Shown in pieces: positions 6,938 through 15,350 of a DNA stretch of 46,509 bases. Location of the stretch: the NCBI GenBank assembly GCA_013815385.1, contig JACDGL010000012.1:82019-128527 (forward strand), read 5' to 3'. The position numbers and the translations under genes are program-made. Within the stretch, counting starts at the first letter, position 1. Each line of letters opens with the position of its first letter. Under the pieces are notes generated by a model, which was not told the origin of the DNA, did not search any database, and saw only the letters and a program-made list of their open reading frames with translations. Source of the DNA: Taibaiella sp. Its GTDB lineage: Bacteria; Bacteroidota; Bacteroidia; Chitinophagales; Chitinophagaceae.

Positions 6938-8002
6938 ATGGAAGAAAATAAAAGCCTGCACCAGTTACTACTTGAAGCTGGTGTGCATTTCGGCCACCTT
7001 AAGAAAAAGTGGAATCCTAAAATGCTGCCGTACATCTTTGCAGAAAAGAACGGTATTCATATAATAGATCTGAATAAAACCATAGATGGCCTGGAAGAAG
7101 CTGCTACCGCACTGAAATCTATAGCTAAGAGTGGCAAAAAGATCATGTTTGTTGCTACCAAGAAACAAGCAAAAGAAATAGTAGCCGAAGCTGCGCAGAA
7201 GACCAATATGCCTTACGTTACCGAACGCTGGCTGGGTGGTATGCTTACCAACTTCTCTACTATACGCAAAAGCGTAAAGAAGATGCTGAGCATAGAAAAA
7301 ATGCTGGCAGATGGCACCATGGATAGCGTTACCAAAAAAGAACGCCTGACACTGAGCCGCGGTAAAGAAAAAATGGAAAAAGTATTGGGTGGTATCTCCC
7401 AGATGGGCCGCACTCCTGCAGCGCTGTTCATGGTTGATATCAGCCACGAGCATATAGCACTGGCAGAAGCTAAGCGCCTGGGCATTACTACACTGGGCAT
7501 GGTTGATACCAACAGTGATCCTACTAAAGTAGATTTTGCTATACCGGCCAATGACGATGCTACAAAATCTATAGCTATCATCATCAATTACCTTACTGCT
7601 GCTATACTGGAAGGTCTCCAGGAACGCTCTCTGGCTAAGGAAAATGAAGAAGATACTACTACAGAAGAAGGACAGGAAAGACAGCGTGGCCTTGATATGA
7701 ATGAGGAAGAAGGTGAAGGTGGCAAAGGCGGACGCCGTGGCCGTACCGGCAGCGGTGCAGGCCAGGGTGCAGGTGCAGGCAGCCGTGGTGGCGCAGGCGC
7801 AGGCCGTGGTGCAGGGCCAGGTGGTGGCACAGGCCGCAGCGGCGGTGGTGCAGGCCGTGGTACCGGTACAGGTGGTGGTGGAAATCGCGGTGGCGGTGGC
7901 GGCTCACGTCCTGGTGGTGCAGGTGGTTCACGCCCAGGTGGTGCAGGTGGCGCACGCCCAGGTGGCGGCGGCAGCCGTCCGGCAGGCCCCGTAAAGCGAT
8001 AA
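6938..8002 (+). CDS. rpsB: 30S ribosomal protein S2 with a long glycine/arginine-rich tail
   Basis: Ribosomal protein S2, needed for S1 docking on the small subunit. Residues 1-230 form the full conserved core: [33 protein letters not shown]-type sequence near 94-106, [17 protein letters not shown] and [19 protein letters not shown]. Family members are usually 230-270 residues; this one is 354. Residues 234-260 are acidic (Glu/Asp/Thr-rich). Residues 262-354 are almost entirely Gly, Ala, Arg, Ser and Pro, with RGG- and RPGG-type repeats, ending GPVKR. The tail is presumably disordered and positively charged and may bind RNA (inference). A strong hairpin lies right after the stop codon. Confidence 0.97.
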   Translation: MEENKSLHQLLLEAGVHFGHLKKKWNPKMLPYIFAEKNGIHIIDLNKTIDGLEEAATALKSIAKSGKKIMFVATKKQAKEIVAEAAQKTNMPYVTERWLGGMLTNFSTIRKSVKKMLSIEKMLADGTMDSVTKKERLTLSRGKEKMEKVLGGISQMGRTPAALFMVDISHEHIALAEAKRLGITTLGMVDTNSDPTKVDFAIPANDDATKSIAIIINYLTAAILEGLQERSLAKENEEDTTTEEGQERQRGLDMNEEEGEGGKGGRRGRTGSGAGQGAGAGSRGGAGAGRGAGPGGGTGRSGGGAGRGTGTGGGGNRGGGGGSRPGGAGGSRPGGAGGARPGGGGSRPAGPVKR

Positions 8003-8032
8003 GCCTTAACGTTTAACTAATATTAATATTTC

Positions 8033-8060
8033 TTTAAAGCCCCAGCTTTGGGGCTTTAAA
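8033..8060. terminator. Hairpin between rpsB and tsf
   Basis: A perfect 12-bp inverted repeat, TTTAAAGCCCCA (8033-8044) and its complement (8049-8060), with loop GCTT. There is no U-tract after it (ACATAAAA), so it may attenuate or protect the rpsB 3' end rather than end transcription fully. Confidence 0.6.
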
Positions 8061-8112
8061 CATAAAATGCGAACTTCGCAGCCAATTTTTAAAACAAAAA
8101 AGGATCATACAA

Positions 8113-8952
8113 ATGAGCACTGTAACTATATCCGCAGCTGATGTGAACAAGCTGCGCCAACAGACAGGAGCCGGCATGATGGACTGCCGCAAAGCCCTGA
8201 TAGAAAGCGAAGGCGATTTTGAGAACGCAATAGATTACCTGCGTAAAAAAGGCCAGAAAGTAGCTGCTAACCGCAGCGATCGTGAAGCTAAAGAAGGTGT
8301 TGCGATAGCAAAAGCGTCTCCTGATAATAAATATGGTGTTGTGATACACCTCAGCGCTGAAACAGATTTCGTAGCTAAGAACCAGGAGTTCATTGATTTT
8401 GGACAGAAGGTTGCTGACCTGGCTTTACAGACAAAAGCTACTACTATAGAAGAATTAAAGGCTGCCGATATGGGTGGCGCTACATTGGCAGACAGGCTGC
8501 TGGAAATGGTAGCCAAGATAGGGGAGAAAATAGATGTGAGCCGCTATGAAATAGTACATGCGGAGACAGTAGTGCCATACATACACGCTGGCTACCGTAT
8601 AGGTGTGCTGGTAGGTATGAACCAGCCTGCTACCGAAGCAATAATAGCTGCAGGTAAAGACGTAGCTATGCAGATAGCTGCCATGAACCCGCTGGCCGTA
8701 GATGCCGATAGTGTATCTCCTGAAACACTGGCACGCGAAAAGGCAATAGCGATAGAGCAGGTGATGGCTGAAGGTAAAAATGCTGAAATGGCTGAAAAGA
8801 TAGCTGTAGGCAAACTGAACAAATTCTTTAAGGATAGTACCTTATTGCAGCAGGCATTTGTAAAGGATAATGGTAAATCTGTAGCAGACTATCTGAAGTC
8901 TGTAAGCAACGGCCTTACAGTTACTACCTTCAAGCGTGTGAGCGTAGGGTAA
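8113..8952 (+). CDS. tsf: Elongation factor Ts
   Basis: The guanine-nucleotide exchange factor for EF-Tu in the cytoplasm. The 279-residue length is usual. The N-terminal UBA-like domain (VNKLRQQTGAGMMDCRKAL) is followed by AIDYLRKKGQKVAANRSDRE and the TDFVAKN motif (in SAETDFVAKNQEF) that contacts the EF-Tu nucleotide site. The core repeats include AMQIAAMNPLAV and the C-terminal helix SVADYLKSV. The gene follows rpsB, the near-universal order, but with a 110-bp gap holding a strong hairpin. It ends at a clear intrinsic terminator. Confidence 0.98.
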   Translation: MSTVTISAADVNKLRQQTGAGMMDCRKALIESEGDFENAIDYLRKKGQKVAANRSDREAKEGVAIAKASPDNKYGVVIHLSAETDFVAKNQEFIDFGQKVADLALQTKATTIEELKAADMGGATLADRLLEMVAKIGEKIDVSRYEIVHAETVVPYIHAGYRIGVLVGMNQPATEAIIAAGKDVAMQIAAMNPLAVDADSVSPETLAREKAIAIEQVMAEGKNAEMAEKIAVGKLNKFFKDSTLLQQAFVKDNGKSVADYLKSVSNGLTVTTFKRVSVG

Positions 8953-8971
8953 AAAGCATATTTTTTAATTG

Positions 8972-9008
8972 ATAATGGCCGTCCTTACAAGGGCGGCCAT
9001 TATTTTTA
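8972..9008 (+). terminator. Intrinsic terminator after tsf
   Basis: ATAATGGCCGTCCTT (8972-8986) pairs with 8989-9003, with one G-U pair and a very short loop, followed by TTTTTA. It ends the ribosomal-protein/tsf cluster. Confidence 0.8.
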
Positions 9009-9059
9009 TCATTTACTTCTTCCTCACCAAGCCTCTCACACGGACTGTGGGGGTTTTCG

Positions 9060-9749
9060 TTAAAAATTTAACCCTACATGAAATCCATATTCTATGCGGT
9101 GAAAATAGAAGTCAAAGTACCTTCTGTACCGTACATCGCCGCCTATGCTTATCCTTTTTCTGAAGCATAGATAGTCAACACTTATCGCTGGCACCACTCC
9201 CCAGTAGTGCGCTTTTGCGACACGGTCATAAATAATAAAATCATGCGGCGGTTCCGGGTTATGATACACAGAATCTATAACTGCGTTTGTACCGGCGGTA
9301 TAAGATATTCCGAGTTCTGCTCGCACACGCCATTTCTTAAAAGGGGCATAGCTATACTGGGCAAAAACTTCAGCCATTTTGTATCCTAATGATGAGGTTA
9401 TTGTTCCTGGTTCAAAACTATGAAAATCACTAGTAGAAAACTCCTTGTCATAAGAAGGGCCATACCATGGCAAATTATTCCACTGGTTATAGCCCACCTT
9501 TATAGCCCAGTGCTTATCTATAGCCCGTGTATAATTAATACCCACTTGGTCATCCAATGGAAACCATAATTCCCCAACATACCTGAAGCCTCTTGAAAAG
9601 TAATAATTTGTCCCAGAGAAAGTAATAGAATTTTTATAATCTGGCCGGTAAATATTTCTGCCCTTTAGCTTTAGACTATCTTCATTCGCAGTATTGGCGT
9701 ATGTGCATTGCGTAAGCAGCAAACAGAGAAAAACAAAATAGGGTTTCAT
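9060..9749 (-). CDS. Outer-membrane beta-barrel-like protein
   Basis: A 229-residue protein with a signal peptide (MKPYFVFLCLLLTQCTYA; the Cys at residue 15 makes a lipoprotein a weak alternative). The mature part shows strand-like segments rich in aromatic residues: NSITFSGTNYYFSRGF, HWAIKVGYNQW, KMAEVFAQYSYAPFKKWRVRAELGISY and VPAISVDYLCF. It ends IEYGFHVGLNF with a terminal Phe, as barrel proteins usually do. Ligand and role unknown. It is convergent with tsf and has its own upstream intergenic region of over 400 bp. Confidence 0.65.
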   Translation of the reverse strand: MKPYFVFLCLLLTQCTYANTANEDSLKLKGRNIYRPDYKNSITFSGTNYYFSRGFRYVGELWFPLDDQVGINYTRAIDKHWAIKVGYNQWNNLPWYGPSYDKEFSTSDFHSFEPGTITSSLGYKMAEVFAQYSYAPFKKWRVRAELGISYTAGTNAVIDSVYHNPEPPHDFIIYDRVAKAHYWGVVPAISVDYLCFRKRISIGGDVRYRRYFDFYFHRIEYGFHVGLNF

Positions 9750-9796
9750 CTGAGAGTAATTTTAGAGATAGAAAATGATCAGTAACCTATCCGCAA

Positions 9797-9832
9797 GAGT
9801 GCTTCGTTCCTCGCAGTGAGCTCACGGAGATG
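9797..9832. repeat. Degenerate REP-like intergenic element
   Basis: The segment reads GTGCTTCGTTCCTCGCAGTG followed by GAGCTCACGGAGATG. From memory it resembles the dispersed intergenic repeat with a TTGCTTCGTTCCTCGCAATG core seen in many bacterial genomes. Only one copy is visible here, so the repeat nature is from recall. Confidence 0.4.
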
Positions 9833-10011
9833 TCTATTGTGCAAAGTTGGTTATTTCCCAAGTTTTTTATGTGAAATATTTTTTTAAATTTTCCGGATCT
9901 CCAATGTGGATATTTTAATTTGGAAACCCTCTCCTTCGGATAGTATCTTGCACAAGGTGAAAATTACCACGCTATTTTTCAAACTTCTGTTATCAGTACA
10001 TCATCACCAAC

Positions 10012-10101
10012 GGAAGTTTGAGCTGAGACGCAAGCCTGGCAACTACATAGCAAAAATGACAATGGAAGTTTGCGGAAGTTTGAAGTGAGAACGGAAGTTT
10101 G
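10012..10101 (+). repeat. Four-copy GGAAGTTTG array
   Basis: Exact copies of GGAAGTTTG lie at 10012-10020, 10064-10072, 10074-10082 and 10093-10101, and an inverted partial copy CAAACTTC lies at 9980-9987. Copies 1 and 3 extend with similar flanks (AGCTGAGA versus AAGTGAGA). The array lies 85-175 bp upstream of the heme A synthase start. Each copy partly resembles the -7 box, so tandem binding sites or cryptic promoters are possible. Confidence 0.6.
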
Positions 10102-10162
10102 GCCAAAGGTTAAAACGGTGTTTGAAATATATTTTGATGAGTACCTATAGCGTTTTTCAGAT

Positions 10163-10170
10163 TAATTTTG
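10163..10170 (+). promoter_or_regulatory. -7 promoter element TAATTTTG for heme A synthase
   Basis: An exact TAnnTTTG match 16 bp before the ATG at 10187. A TTG at 10134-10136 lies 26 bp upstream, longer than usual. Confidence 0.5.
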
Positions 10171-10186
10171 CACGCAAATTCCGGGT

Positions 10187-11254
10187 ATGGATGTAGTGCA
10201 CAAACGGCGTGCGGTGGCATATTGGCTGCTGGCGGGGGTATTCATGATAATAATACAGACCTTGCTGGGTGGCATTACCCGCCTTACAGGTTCAGGCCTG
10301 TCCATAACCCAGTGGAAACCTATAATGGGGGCCCTGCCGCCAATGAATGATAAGGAATGGCAGGAAGCATTTAACGGGTACAAGCAGATAGGACAGTACA
10401 AATACCTCAACAGCGATTTTACACTCAGCGATTTTCAGTTCATCTTTTTCTGGGAATGGTTCCACCGGCTGTGGGCGCGCATGCTGGGCGTTGTGTTTGC
10501 GATAGGGTTCATCTACTTCTTTATCAAAAAATACTTTGATAAGAATATGGTCGTCCCTTTTGTGGTCCTTTTTATACTGGGTGGGCTACAGGGATTAATA
10601 GGATGGGTAATGGTATCGAGCGGGCTGAATGATTCTCATCTGTATGTAGACCATATTAAGCTAGCTATTCACTTTCTTTCCGCTATGTTGCTCGCCTGCT
10701 ACACCTTATGGTTTGCATTGCAGCTGTTGGTAAACCCTGATAGAAGGATAACTAACACTTCGCTGCATAACCTTACCATAGGTGTAATATGCCTGCTCTC
10801 TGTACAATTATTATATGGTGCCTTTATGGCAGGGCTGCATGCAGGTATAACTGCGCCTACGTGGCCCTCTATTAATGGCATGTGGCTCCCTGCCTCATTA
10901 GGTAATGGTAACATAACAGGCGATAAGATCAATGTCCAGTTCATACATAGGGGGCTTGCCTACCTGTTGCTGCTGCTGCTTATAGTTTGGTTTATGAAAG
11001 TGCATAAGGCAGATAGTACAAAAAGATCGTTGTTGGCGACCACCGGTAAATGGCCCATGCTATTGGTTGCATTACAGGTGCTATTGGGCATATTTACGGT
11101 TATCAGTGCCCCCTATATACAATTTGGTAAGTTTGGGCGTTACCAGTTGCTTGCCGAGCTCCACCAGCTGGTAGCCATGTTCCTGCTGATGAGCCTGCTG
11201 GTTAATTTGTATGTAGTACGTAAAGCGGGAAAGACTGATTCTACTGTTTTCTAA
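10187..11254 (+). CDS. ctaA: Heme A synthase (COX15/CtaA family)
   Basis: Oxidises the C8 methyl of heme O to the formyl group of heme A for the terminal cytochrome oxidase, in the inner membrane. The 355-residue protein has about eight membrane segments in two similar halves. It opens with LGGITRLTGSGLSITQWKP (28-45), a family signature. The four heme-ligand histidines appear at H93 (WFHRLWARMLG), H162 (AIHFLSAML), H254 (QFIHRGLAY) and H326 (ELHQLVAMF). It lies 30 bp before the nitrilase gene on the same strand and is preceded by the unusual GGAAGTTTG array. Other cytochrome-oxidase genes are not in the window. Confidence 0.95.
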   Translation: MDVVHKRRAVAYWLLAGVFMIIIQTLLGGITRLTGSGLSITQWKPIMGALPPMNDKEWQEAFNGYKQIGQYKYLNSDFTLSDFQFIFFWEWFHRLWARMLGVVFAIGFIYFFIKKYFDKNMVVPFVVLFILGGLQGLIGWVMVSSGLNDSHLYVDHIKLAIHFLSAMLLACYTLWFALQLLVNPDRRITNTSLHNLTIGVICLLSVQLLYGAFMAGLHAGITAPTWPSINGMWLPASLGNGNITGDKINVQFIHRGLAYLLLLLLIVWFMKVHKADSTKRSLLATTGKWPMLLVALQVLLGIFTVISAPYIQFGKFGRYQLLAELHQLVAMFLLMSLLVNLYVVRKAGKTDSTVF

Positions 11255-11284
11255 TGATATTTGTGATGTCTAATTGATGATCCT

Positions 11285-12067
11285 ATGCCTTCAGGACAAC
11301 TTAATATAACACTGATACAGACCGATATAGTATGGGAAGATGTGCAGGCCAACCTGCAGCATTATGAACAGCTGCTGGATGGCATACAGGACAAAAAAGA
11401 GATCGTAGTATTTCCTGAAATGTTCACTACTGGTTTTAGCATGGCGCCCGAAAGGCTGGCAGAGTCTATGGATGGCCCGTCTGTAAGTTGGATGAAGGGG
11501 ATGGCTGCAAAACACAGGTGTATCATAACAGGTAGCCTGATAATAAAAGACGGGAACAATTTTTATAACCGGCTCTTGTGGGTATTACCCAACGGACAAG
11601 AGCACCATTACGATAAGCGCCACCTGTTTGGTTATGGCGAAGAGGATAAACATTATACACCCGGTGATAAGCGGCTGATAGTACAGGTGAACGGATGGCG
11701 TATATGCCTGATGGTATGTTACGATCTTCGTTTTCCAGCATGGGCGCGCAACCAGGGGGGTGAGTATGATGTGCTGATGTATGTGGCCAACTGGCCCGAG
11801 AAGCGAAGCATAGCGTGGAAGACCTTGCTGCATGCGCGTGCTATAGAAAACATGTGCTACACGGTAGGTGTTAACCGTATAGGTACAGATGGCAAGGAGA
11901 TACACTATGCGGGAGACAGTAGCGTATTTGGCCCACTGGGCGAAATAGTATGGCGCAAAACAAATGAAGCTGCGGTACATACAATAACTTTAGAAAAGAA
12001 TGCAATAGAAAATGCGCGTGCGCATTTTCCATTCCTTAATGACGCCGATAAGTTTTTATTACTATAA
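11285..12067 (+). CDS. Nitrilase-superfamily amidohydrolase, omega-amidase-like
   Basis: A carbon-nitrogen hydrolase of the type that removes the amide from 2-oxoglutaramate or 2-oxosuccinamate (YafV/NIT2-like). The Glu-Lys-Cys triad is intact: E45 in VVFPEMFTTGFSM, K111 in YDKRHLFGYGEE and C145 in MVCYDLRFP. The 260-residue length, the QTDIVWEDVQANL start and the ANWPEKRSIAWKTLLHARAIEN stretch fit the omega-amidase branch better than carbamoylputrescine amidases. It starts 30 bp after heme A synthase and ends 9 bp before a secreted-protein gene, so the three may be co-transcribed without an obvious shared role. Confidence 0.88.
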   Translation: MPSGQLNITLIQTDIVWEDVQANLQHYEQLLDGIQDKKEIVVFPEMFTTGFSMAPERLAESMDGPSVSWMKGMAAKHRCIITGSLIIKDGNNFYNRLLWVLPNGQEHHYDKRHLFGYGEEDKHYTPGDKRLIVQVNGWRICLMVCYDLRFPAWARNQGGEYDVLMYVANWPEKRSIAWKTLLHARAIENMCYTVGVNRIGTDGKEIHYAGDSSVFGPLGEIVWRKTNEAAVHTITLEKNAIENARAHFPFLNDADKFLLL

Positions 12068-12076
12068 AATTCAGCT

Positions 12077-12856
12077 ATGAAAAAGGTCATTTTAATACTG
12101 GTGGTGATTGGTGCAGCCCTGGCAGGCAAGGCCCAGGATGCCACAGTAAAAACATTGGAAGTGGATAAACGCTCTGGTCTTGTATCAGTAAATGGTACCC
12201 CATCTTTTTATATGATAGCAAAGGCGGTAGTAGCCTGGGAAGCAGACTATAGCCTGCAGGGAATGGACCACCGAGAGTTGGCTTACTTTAAACTGGCGAA
12301 AGGCTATCGGTATAATAATACAGTTCACAATCACGACCAGGTGCAGTACTATTCACTCACCTTTGCCAATACTGGCGCGCATTGCAACATATGGAAATAC
12401 CTGACCGACCGTACCATAGTACGCTCATTAGCACGCATGGTGGCTGAGGCCCAATTGATAAAAGGAAGTAGCATTGATGAGGAAAATGAAAAACGGTTTG
12501 TGCTGGCACACGAAGGCTGGCTGACACCCGATGGGGCAAATGCTACACTTCCAACATCAGGTACTGTACCGGGCAATGATTCTTTTAATGGCCCTATTAC
12601 TATGCACAATGATTTCATAAACTACGGGCAGGAAGTGGTAGGCACCTACAAAACCAAGAATATAGATAGCGAGCTGACGCTGGTGCAGATATATAACGTA
12701 GCCCGCACGGAGGTAGCTGAAGCTACACATATAAAAGGTGATGAAAACTGGACCTTTATAACCCCTGTAGACCAGAAGAAGCATACATTGAAATATGAAA
12801 AGGAAGATACGCTTCAATACCTCTTTCGATACTTGCTGCGGAATAAATACTTATAG
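12077..12856 (+). CDS. Secreted protein of unknown function
   Basis: A 259-residue protein with a signal peptide (MKKVILILVVIGAALAGKAQ). Its mature part contains VSVNGTPSFYMIAKAV and a TFANTGAHCNIWKYLTDR stretch near residue 94. A long predicted helix (RSLARMVAEAQLIKGSSIDE) and an ENWTFITPVDQKKHTLKYEK region follow. I recognise no domain. It starts only 9 bp after the nitrilase stop. Probably periplasmic. Confidence 0.65.
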   Translation: MKKVILILVVIGAALAGKAQDATVKTLEVDKRSGLVSVNGTPSFYMIAKAVVAWEADYSLQGMDHRELAYFKLAKGYRYNNTVHNHDQVQYYSLTFANTGAHCNIWKYLTDRTIVRSLARMVAEAQLIKGSSIDEENEKRFVLAHEGWLTPDGANATLPTSGTVPGNDSFNGPITMHNDFINYGQEVVGTYKTKNIDSELTLVQIYNVARTEVAEATHIKGDENWTFITPVDQKKHTLKYEKEDTLQYLFRYLLRNKYL

Positions 12857-12902
12857 TGGTTTATAGCACTATGTTGCTGCCTTTTTATGCCTTGATATTT
12901 AG

Positions 12903-12910
12903 TACTTTTG
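12903..12910 (+). promoter_or_regulatory. -7 promoter element TACTTTTG for the RND exporter
   Basis: An exact TAnnTTTG match 22 bp before the ATG at 12933. An ATAGTG/CACTAT hairpin (12853-12872) just upstream could end the preceding transcript. Confidence 0.45.
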
Positions 12911-12932
12911 TGGCCCCTTACTTACACCAGCT

Positions 12933-15317
12933 ATGTGGCATAAAATAGCCGCCTTTATTATAAAATTCCGTATAGTGTTGCTGATAATATTATTGGCTGC
13001 TACGGGTATTATGGGCTACTATGCCAGCAAGGTGGAGCTTAGCTACGAATTTACCACAGCCATACCCACCGATAATGCTAAATATGTAGCTTACCAGAAT
13101 TTTCGCAGGCAGTTTGGCGAGGATGGCAACATGATGGTGATAGGGGTACAGACCAATGACTTTTTTTCTCCCGCTTTTTTTAATGACTATGCCCGGCTTA
13201 CCCAGCGTATAGAGAAGGTAAAATCTGTTGAAAATGTATTGAGCATACCCGGCGCTGTGAGCCTGGTAAAAGATACCGTAACCGGTAGCCTAAAAACAAT
13301 AAAGCTGGTGACTGTATTGCCGGTTACCAATGTGGATAGTGTTAAAAATGCATTTATGAGTCTGCCTTTTTACAGGGGCGTGCTTTACAATAAAGATGCG
13401 AATGCCTACCTGATGGCAGTACGCATAGATAAGAAGGTACTTAACTCCAAAGACAGGAGTGGGGTAATAAACGAAATACTTTCTCTGGCCGATTCATTTG
13501 GGGCTGCGCATAATACGATCATGCATTATTCCGGCCTGCCGCTGATACGCACAGAAATGGCTACCAGGGTACAGAAGGAAATGCGCATGTTCCTTATCAT
13601 CTCCTTCCTGCTTACTGCAGTTATACTGGCTTTGTTCTTCCGCTCGTTTATGGCGGTGGTGGCATCTATGCTGGTAGTGGCTGCCGGGGTTATATGGTCG
13701 GTAGGTACTATAGAGCTGCTGGGTTATAAGATCACATTGCTCACTGCGCTGATACCTCCGCTGATAGTAGTGATCGGTATTCCCAACTGTGTTTACTTCC
13801 TTAATAAATATCATGCAGAGTACCACAAGCACCGCGATAAGATAAAGGCGCTGGTGCGTATGGTGGACAGGATGGGTATTGTGACCCTGTTTACCAATCT
13901 TACAGCTGCTATAGGTTTTGGTGTATTCTTTTTTACCAAGAGTACGCTGCTGAAAGAATTTGGCCTGGTAGCAGGCATCAATATTATCAGTATCTTCTTT
14001 ATCTCGCTCATATTTATCCCCGCTCTCTTCAGCTTCCTGCCTCCACCCAAGGTGCGTCATATCAAGTACCTGAATAGCGGTTGGATCAATAACCTCCTTA
14101 CTACACTTACCAATTGGGTATTCGGTCACAGGTCGTGGATATATGTGCTCACCATTGCAGCATGTATTTTCTCGGTATTTGGCATTTTACGGTTGCGCAG
14201 TGAAGCACATATTGTGGATGACCTGCCTAAATCGGACAAGGTGTACCAGGATCTCCTGTTCTTCGAAAATAATTTCAAAGGTATTATGCCTTTGGAGATA
14301 GTGATAGATACACGCTCTAAGTATGGTCTGGTAAAGGGTGATGCCTTTAGGAGGATAGATACTGCAGAGCAATTTATAAAACACTTTCCGCAGATAGGGC
14401 AGACCTTGAGTATCATAGATGGTATCAAATTTGCCACACAGGCATCTTTTGGTGGCGATACGAATAACTATGCGCTTTCTTCCCTGTTCAATCCAAAAGA
14501 CCTGCTCTTCTACATGCACCTGAGCAAGGGCAAGACCAACCTGTTTAGCAAGCTGATAAGCACCTTTGTGGACAGCAACATGCAGAAGGCCCGTATCAGT
14601 GTTAACATGGCTGATATAGGCTCCAAACAGTTGCCTAAACTGCTGGATAGTATACGTCCGCGTACATATCAGCTATTTGACAGTAATAAGTACACAGTAA
14701 CTTTCACAGGTACCAGTGTGGTATTCCTGGAAGGAAGCCGTTTTATCATAAATAGTCTTCGGGATAGCCTGATCCTGGCTTTTATCATCATTTTCGGATG
14801 TATGGTATTTCTGTTCCGCTCATGGCGCATACTGCTGATATCTATGGTGGTGAACATAGTGCCCCTGCTTATTACAGCAGGTATTATGGGGTGGATGGGT
14901 ATACGAATAAAGCCATCTACCGTATTGGTATTTAGTGTGGCTTTAGGTATTACCATAGATGTTACCATACGGTTCCTCGTCAACTTTAAGCAGGAGCTAT
15001 CCTGGCATGATGATAGTATAGCAGAAACTGTGCGCCGGACCATACACGATACGGGCTTAAGTATTATCTATACCTCGCTGATATTGATTGCAGGTTTTGG
15101 GGTATTTATCTTATCCGATTTTGATGGTACCAAGTCGCTCGGATACCTTACAAGCATGACGCTGTTTATGGCAATGGTCACCAACCTGACGCTGCAACCA
15201 GCCCTGCTAATGTGGATGGATACGATACAAGTGAAGAAAAGCAAGGCTGCCGATTTCCTGCTGGATGAAGACGGTGAGGGGAAACCACAAACAAAAGCGG
15301 GAGATTACACGCCTTAA
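12933..15317 (+). CDS. RND-superfamily transporter of the MMPL/sterol-sensing type
   Basis: A 794-residue inner-membrane protein built as two repeats, each an amino-terminal helix, a large periplasmic loop and five clustered helices. The first helix is residues 10-30. The first cluster begins near 218 (FLIISFLLTAVILALFFRSF) and the second near 613. The helix-rich blocks carry LIVVIGIPNCVYFLNKYH and VALGITIDVTIRFLVNF, the positions where proton-relay residues lie in this family. Such proteins export lipids, hopanoid-like compounds or other hydrophobic molecules; the substrate is not visible here. The next gene, 33 bp downstream, is a lipid-modifying hydroxylase, which makes a lipid cargo plausible (inference). 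Confidence 0.87.
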   Translation: MWHKIAAFIIKFRIVLLIILLAATGIMGYYASKVELSYEFTTAIPTDNAKYVAYQNFRRQFGEDGNMMVIGVQTNDFFSPAFFNDYARLTQRIEKVKSVENVLSIPGAVSLVKDTVTGSLKTIKLVTVLPVTNVDSVKNAFMSLPFYRGVLYNKDANAYLMAVRIDKKVLNSKDRSGVINEILSLADSFGAAHNTIMHYSGLPLIRTEMATRVQKEMRMFLIISFLLTAVILALFFRSFMAVVASMLVVAAGVIWSVGTIELLGYKITLLTALIPPLIVVIGIPNCVYFLNKYHAEYHKHRDKIKALVRMVDRMGIVTLFTNLTAAIGFGVFFFTKSTLLKEFGLVAGINIISIFFISLIFIPALFSFLPPPKVRHIKYLNSGWINNLLTTLTNWVFGHRSWIYVLTIAACIFSVFGILRLRSEAHIVDDLPKSDKVYQDLLFFENNFKGIMPLEIVIDTRSKYGLVKGDAFRRIDTAEQFIKHFPQIGQTLSIIDGIKFATQASFGGDTNNYALSSLFNPKDLLFYMHLSKGKTNLFSKLISTFVDSNMQKARISVNMADIGSKQLPKLLDSIRPRTYQLFDSNKYTVTFTGTSVVFLEGSRFIINSLRDSLILAFIIIFGCMVFLFRSWRILLISMVVNIVPLLITAGIMGWMGIRIKPSTVLVFSVALGITIDVTIRFLVNFKQELSWHDDSIAETVRRTIHDTGLSIIYTSLILIAGFGVFILSDFDGTKSLGYLTSMTLFMAMVTNLTLQPALLMWMDTIQVKKSKAADFLLDEDGEGKPQTKAGDYTP

Positions 15318-15350
15318 TGCAATAATTATTAATTTTGGGACTGATAGGAT

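Larger units (their letters stand above)
9750..10162. other. Long intergenic region with repeats, no gene seen
   Basis: This stretch separates the divergent barrel and heme A synthase genes. I see no convincing coding frame. It holds a degenerate REP-like element near 9797-9832, including the 10-bp palindrome GTGAGCTCAC at 9816-9825. It also holds an array of GGAAGTTTG motifs at 10012-10101. The rest is AT-rich unique sequence. Confidence 0.6.

Noticed and set aside
7588-7994. Long open frames in other registers over the S2 tail
   Set aside because: They arise from GC-rich repetitive codons of the Gly/Arg tail. The S2 frame is continuous with the conserved core.
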